DNA from: an uncultured Paraprevotella sp.
GTDB taxonomy: Bacteria; Bacteroidota; Bacteroidia; Bacteroidales; Bacteroidaceae
Assembly: GCA_944319925.1 (NCBI GenBank)
Contig: CALUFQ010000025.1
Coordinates: forward strand, 1-43,696
Reading direction: 5' to 3'
Length of the DNA: 43,696 nucleotides
The notes beneath the pieces are model-generated. The model was not told where the DNA came from. It made no database searches and saw only the letters and a list, made by a program, of their open reading frames with translations. Below, in pieces: positions 40,754-43,696 of this stretch. The translations under genes were made by a program, and so were the position numbers. How positions within the stretch are numbered: the first letter of the stretch is position 1; every line of letters starts with the position of its first letter.

Positions 40754-41860
40754 GTGGAAACCGAACGAAAAATCATACATATTGACATGGACGCTTTTTA
40801 TGCCTCGGTGGAGCAGCGCGACCATCCGGAGCTGCGGGGCAAACCCGTGGCTGTGGGGCGGGGGGAGGAACGGAGCGTGGTGGCGGCGGCCAGCTACGAG
40901 GCGCGCCGCTACGGGGTGCGTTCGGCCATGCCGTCGCAACGGGCCAAGCGGTTGTGTCCCGACCTGATTTTTGTGCCGGGACGGATGGACGTGTACAAGG
41001 AGGTGTCGCGGCAAATCCATGAGATTTTCCATCTCTACACCGATGTCATTGAGCCGATTTCGTTGGATGAGGCTTTCTTGGATGTGACGGAGAACAAGCC
41101 GGGCATCCCGCTGGCCGTGGATATCGCCCGCGACATTAAGCGGCGCATACGGGAGGAACTGCATTTGGTGGCTTCGGCAGGGGTGTCCTACAACAAGTTC
41201 TTGGCCAAAGTGGCTTCGGACTACCGTAAGCCGGACGGACTGTGTACCATTCATCCGTCTCATGCGCTGGACTTTATCGCCCGACTCAGCATAGAGCAGT
41301 TTTGGGGCGTGGGACCTGTCACGGCGAAGCGTATGCACGAGATGGGCATCCACAACGGGCGGCAACTCCAACAGTACAGCCTGGAAACGCTCGTCCGGCA
41401 GTTCGGTAAAGCCGGGAAATTGTACTATGATTTTGCGCGAGGCGTGGATTTGCGCCCGGTGGAGGCGGTCAGGGTGCGCAAGTCGGTAGGGTGTGAGCGG
41501 ACGTTGGAGAAGGATGTGTCGCTGCGTTCGTCGGCCATCATTGAACTTTATCACGTGGCCAAGGAATTGGAGGGGAGGTTGAAGCGTACCGGTTTCTTGG
41601 GTAACACGCTGACGCTGAAAATCAAGTTCCACGACTTCGTGCAAATTACCCGAAGCGTGACGCAGGCGGAAGATTTCACTTCTTTCGAGCAGCTTTACCC
41701 GCAGGCCAAGGCCTTGTTGAAGGAGGTGGATTACGCAAACCATCCCATCCGGCTGATTGGCCTTGCGGTGTCGCATCCGCGGGGAGAGCGTGAAGCGGAC
41801 TCCCGGGAAGGAAGCGGATGGCGGCAACTGGAATTGGAATTCGACGGTTTCATGCCTTGA
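40754..41860 (+). CDS. dinB: DNA polymerase IV (Y-family translesion polymerase)
   Basis: 368 residues from a GTG at 40754, which preserves the family N-terminus KIIHIDMDAFYASVEQRD; the ATG at 40787 would cut into the catalytic site. Metal ligands are in HIDMDAF and SLDEAFLDV. Later YNKFLAKVASDYRKPDG and the helix-hairpin-helix VGPVTAKRMHEMGI are typical. The little-finger domain runs to the end. No clear C-terminal beta-clamp motif can be named. It is a single gene with its own promoter, so the transcript may be nearly leaderless. Confidence 0.96.
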   Translation: METERKIIHIDMDAFYASVEQRDHPELRGKPVAVGRGEERSVVAAASYEARRYGVRSAMPSQRAKRLCPDLIFVPGRMDVYKEVSRQIHEIFHLYTDVIEPISLDEAFLDVTENKPGIPLAVDIARDIKRRIREELHLVASAGVSYNKFLAKVASDYRKPDGLCTIHPSHALDFIARLSIEQFWGVGPVTAKRMHEMGIHNGRQLQQYSLETLVRQFGKAGKLYYDFARGVDLRPVEAVRVRKSVGCERTLEKDVSLRSSAIIELYHVAKELEGRLKRTGFLGNTLTLKIKFHDFVQITRSVTQAEDFTSFEQLYPQAKALLKEVDYANHPIRLIGLAVSHPRGEREADSREGSGWRQLELEFDGFMP

Positions 41861-41953
41861 CCGTCCGAATCTGCCGGTTATACAGAGGGTTTATGTCTTG
41901 TGCCACAGACATGCCGTATCTTTAGGTTATGGATAAATTTTTTCTGCTTGGGG

Positions 41954-42658
41954 TCAGAATGTCCATTTCAGCCCTAGTGTGGGAATGCAGTAGAAACCTT
42001 TGCGTGTGGCGAAGTTTGCACTGAGCTCCCATTCCGTGCCGACGCTTAGGTTGAAGTCTTTGTTGACGTGTTTGAACTTGTTGAGGTTGACCCAGAACTG
42101 CGGTTCGCTGTTGAAGATGAAGTCGTGTGTATTGCCGTTCGCGTCTTGGTGTTTTTCGCGCCAGAAGTCGGCAAACCCGCAGACGGTGTAACGGCCTTTG
42201 TCGAAATGGATGGTCCACGTGGCCGTCAGCTGGAAATTGTGCGGACTGGCGTTCTTTTGGATGTATTTATAGAGCAGCTGTGCGCCGAACACGCGGGAAA
42301 ATTCGTCGTTGTGCCAGTTGTATGCTGCGCCGCCGAGAAATGCGTTGTTGATGTAGTTCAGTCCGCCGTTGTATTCCACATGGGCTGCGACGGGGGCTTT
42401 CCAGAATTGCAGTTCACGGCTGATTTCCCAATAGGCGCAGTCCACTCCTTTGTCGGTATAGTCCATGTCCACGAAAAAATAAGTGTTACCCCATTTGTCG
42501 GCTTTGAACATCTCGACCGTCGTGGTCACCCATGGCCTTGCGTCGAGGGCATCGTACAGGGCGCGCCCCATGTCGTAATGCAGTTGGATATCGACTTGTG
42601 CCGCCGCGTGGGTGGCAAATGCGCCGCAAAGAAGTGCGGATAGAATCATTTTTTTCAT
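41954..42658 (-). CDS. DUF5020 (Tsx-like) outer-membrane protein
   Basis: 234 residues from the ATG at 42658 (MKKMILSALLCGAFATHAAAQ, signal peptide); the upstream frame to 42817 is not needed. The body has beta-strands with aromatic girdles (NTYFFVDMDYTDKG, WEISRELQFWK, FNLSVGTEWELSANF) and ends in PTLGLKWTF, a barrel-type C-terminal Phe. It matches what I know as DUF5020, distantly similar to nucleoside-specific Tsx channels. A -7-like box TAATTTTG is at 42689-42696. Its upstream region is cut short by the recombinase fragment. Confidence 0.82.
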   Translation of the reverse strand: MKKMILSALLCGAFATHAAAQVDIQLHYDMGRALYDALDARPWVTTTVEMFKADKWGNTYFFVDMDYTDKGVDCAYWEISRELQFWKAPVAAHVEYNGGLNYINNAFLGGAAYNWHNDEFSRVFGAQLLYKYIQKNASPHNFQLTATWTIHFDKGRYTVCGFADFWREKHQDANGNTHDFIFNSEPQFWVNLNKFKHVNKDFNLSVGTEWELSANFATRKGFYCIPTLGLKWTF

Positions 42659-42688
42659 TCTGTTGTGCCTTGTGTTTGAAAAATCCCA

Positions 42689-42696
42689 CAAAATTA
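42689..42696 (-). promoter_or_regulatory. Putative -7 box of the DUF5020 gene
   Basis: Minus-strand TAATTTTG, 30 bases before the start codon; no -33 consensus on the far side, where the recombinase segment begins. Confidence 0.45.
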
Positions 42697-42719
42697 GGGA
42701 AAAGTTCCGGAGGGCGGAA

Positions 42720-43696
42720 ATGTTTGGCAGAAAATGTTGCGCTTGCTGGTTGACTCTGCGTGTTGAGTTCAGCGAAGAAGCAAAGTCTATACGCAAAGCG
42801 TTTGAAGAATTTGCCAAAGGTACTATCAGTGCCGACTATGCAAGGAGAAGGTATTGCCCTCAAATTGCAGAAAGCACGTTTATGGGTATGCTTAGGAATC
42901 CTTTTTATATGGGCAAGATAAAAGTGCCTGAGTATAACGGAAAGCCTTCTTATTTAGTAGATGGTGTGCATGAACCACTGATAAGCGAAGAAACTTTTCA
43001 AACGATGCAGGAATTGCTTGACGGAAAGAAAAAGGGAAAGCCTAAATTGTGCAAGCCAACTAATCCCGATTTATTTCTGAGAAAGTTCCTTGTATGTCCT
43101 ATCTGTGGCCATGCCTTAACAGGTGCTACAAGCAGAGGCAACGGTGGGAAATACACCTATTATAATTGCTGCCACAATGCCAAACATATCCGCAAACGTG
43201 CAGAAGAAGTCAATGAGGGCTTTGCGAAATATGTAGGGGCATTGAAGCCCAAAGAAGAGGTGCTGAATTTGTATGAAGAAGTGCTGAAAGATTTGCACGG
43301 AGATAGTAAGCGTGAAATTCAGGCAGAGATAGACAAGTTGAAAAAGGAGGTCGCTGCAAAGCAATCTCAGATTGAAGAGGTGGAAGACCTGTTAATTATG
43401 GATAAAAATCACTCTGATAGATATAATCGCATCTTGGAACGGTACGAAAAAGAGGTGTCAGAGCTTCAAGCACGCATTTCTGCACTCGAACTAACCAAAC
43501 GGGGGAATATCGAACCAAAGTTAGACTATGCTATCTTGTTGATAAACAACATAGATAAGTATATCCGTGATGCGCCTTTGGAGACTAAAATCAAACTCAT
43601 AGGTTCGATCTTTGAGGATAAAATCGAATTTGACGGAGAAAAATATCGAACCAACTCTTACAACAAAGTGCTTGACCTTATCTTTCAGCAAACCAA
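42720..43696 (+). pseudogene. Large serine recombinase, N-terminally truncated, runs off the window
   Basis: Open from the ATG at 42720 to the edge without a stop (about 325 residues seen). The first 13 residues (MFGRKCCACWLTL) look foreign; family similarity begins near residue 14 with RVEFSEEAKSIRKAFEEFA. Then comes the Recombinase domain (STFMGMLRNPFYMGKIKVPE, VDGVHEPLISEETF), a zinc ribbon (CPICG at 126-130, YYNCCHN at 147-153) and a long coiled coil (about 195-260). The N-terminal resolvase domain with the catalytic serine is absent. DNA here is visibly more AT-rich than its neighbours, fitting a mobile element. It is a broken remnant or an element end; a short active protein is unlikely. 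Confidence 0.85.

Noticed and set aside
41893-41912. Terminator between dinB and the DUF5020 gene
   Set aside because: A 6-bp ATGTCT/AGACAT stem only, without a T-run on either side; too weak to list.

Overview
The window looks like the chromosome of a GC-rich Bacteroidales bacterium. The evidence is the gene content (S46 dipeptidyl-peptidase, fused FeoA-FeoB, fused ResB/CcsA-type cytochrome c assembly protein, SpmA-SpmB fusion, carboxypeptidase-like/TonB-dependent receptor, DUF5020 protein, Bacteroidales-type RuvB and xylose isomerase) and recurrent promoter elements of the Bacteroidetes type (-7 TAnnTTTG, with TTGC or TTTG 19 bases upstream at -33). I cannot fix the genus. No rRNA, tRNA or CRISPR array was recognised.

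Layout. 81-1391 is an M16 zinc protease. 1392-2677 is a 1.3-kb gene-free stretch full of interspersed repeats and palindromes. 2678-6175 is an iron module (FeoAB plus an OprB-like porin). 6256-6953 is a small AT-rich islet carrying two tiny membrane-protein genes, bracketed by a 59-bp direct repeat that duplicates the 3' end of ccsA. 6896-16244 is a seven-gene minus-strand operon: porin, imelysin-like lipoprotein, di-heme oxidoreductase, second porin, mono-heme lipoprotein, two-domain Rid-family protein, CcsA. It diverges from a hemerythrin-LuxR regulator at 16479-17462. A LOG-family enzyme follows. 18036-18459 is a repeat-rich gap with a frameshifted mini-ORF. Then come a PfkB sugar kinase, a TonB receptor / beta-helix lipoprotein / phosphoesterase operon (19586-24735), a xylose block (GH30 enzyme, xylA, xylB, divergent Crp/Fnr regulator; 25023-32566), a four-gene membrane operon ending in an S46 peptidase (32692-39035), ruvB-ybeY, dinB, a DUF5020 outer-membrane protein, and the C-terminal part of a large serine recombinase running off the right edge.

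The most interesting system is the 6896-17462 locus. Imelysin plus di-heme oxidoreductase is a recurring iron-linked pair in bacteria. Here it is combined with two barrel proteins, another c-type cytochrome and the cytochrome c assembly factor that would attach the hemes. A one-component regulator that appears to carry its own di-iron (hemerythrin) sensor sits opposite. The shared intergenic region has three TACCCA boxes spaced exactly 20 bp, ending 2 bp before the -33 element of the regulator's own weak promoter. FeoAB follows directly. The inference is an iron/oxygen- or NO-responsive envelope redox system for iron.
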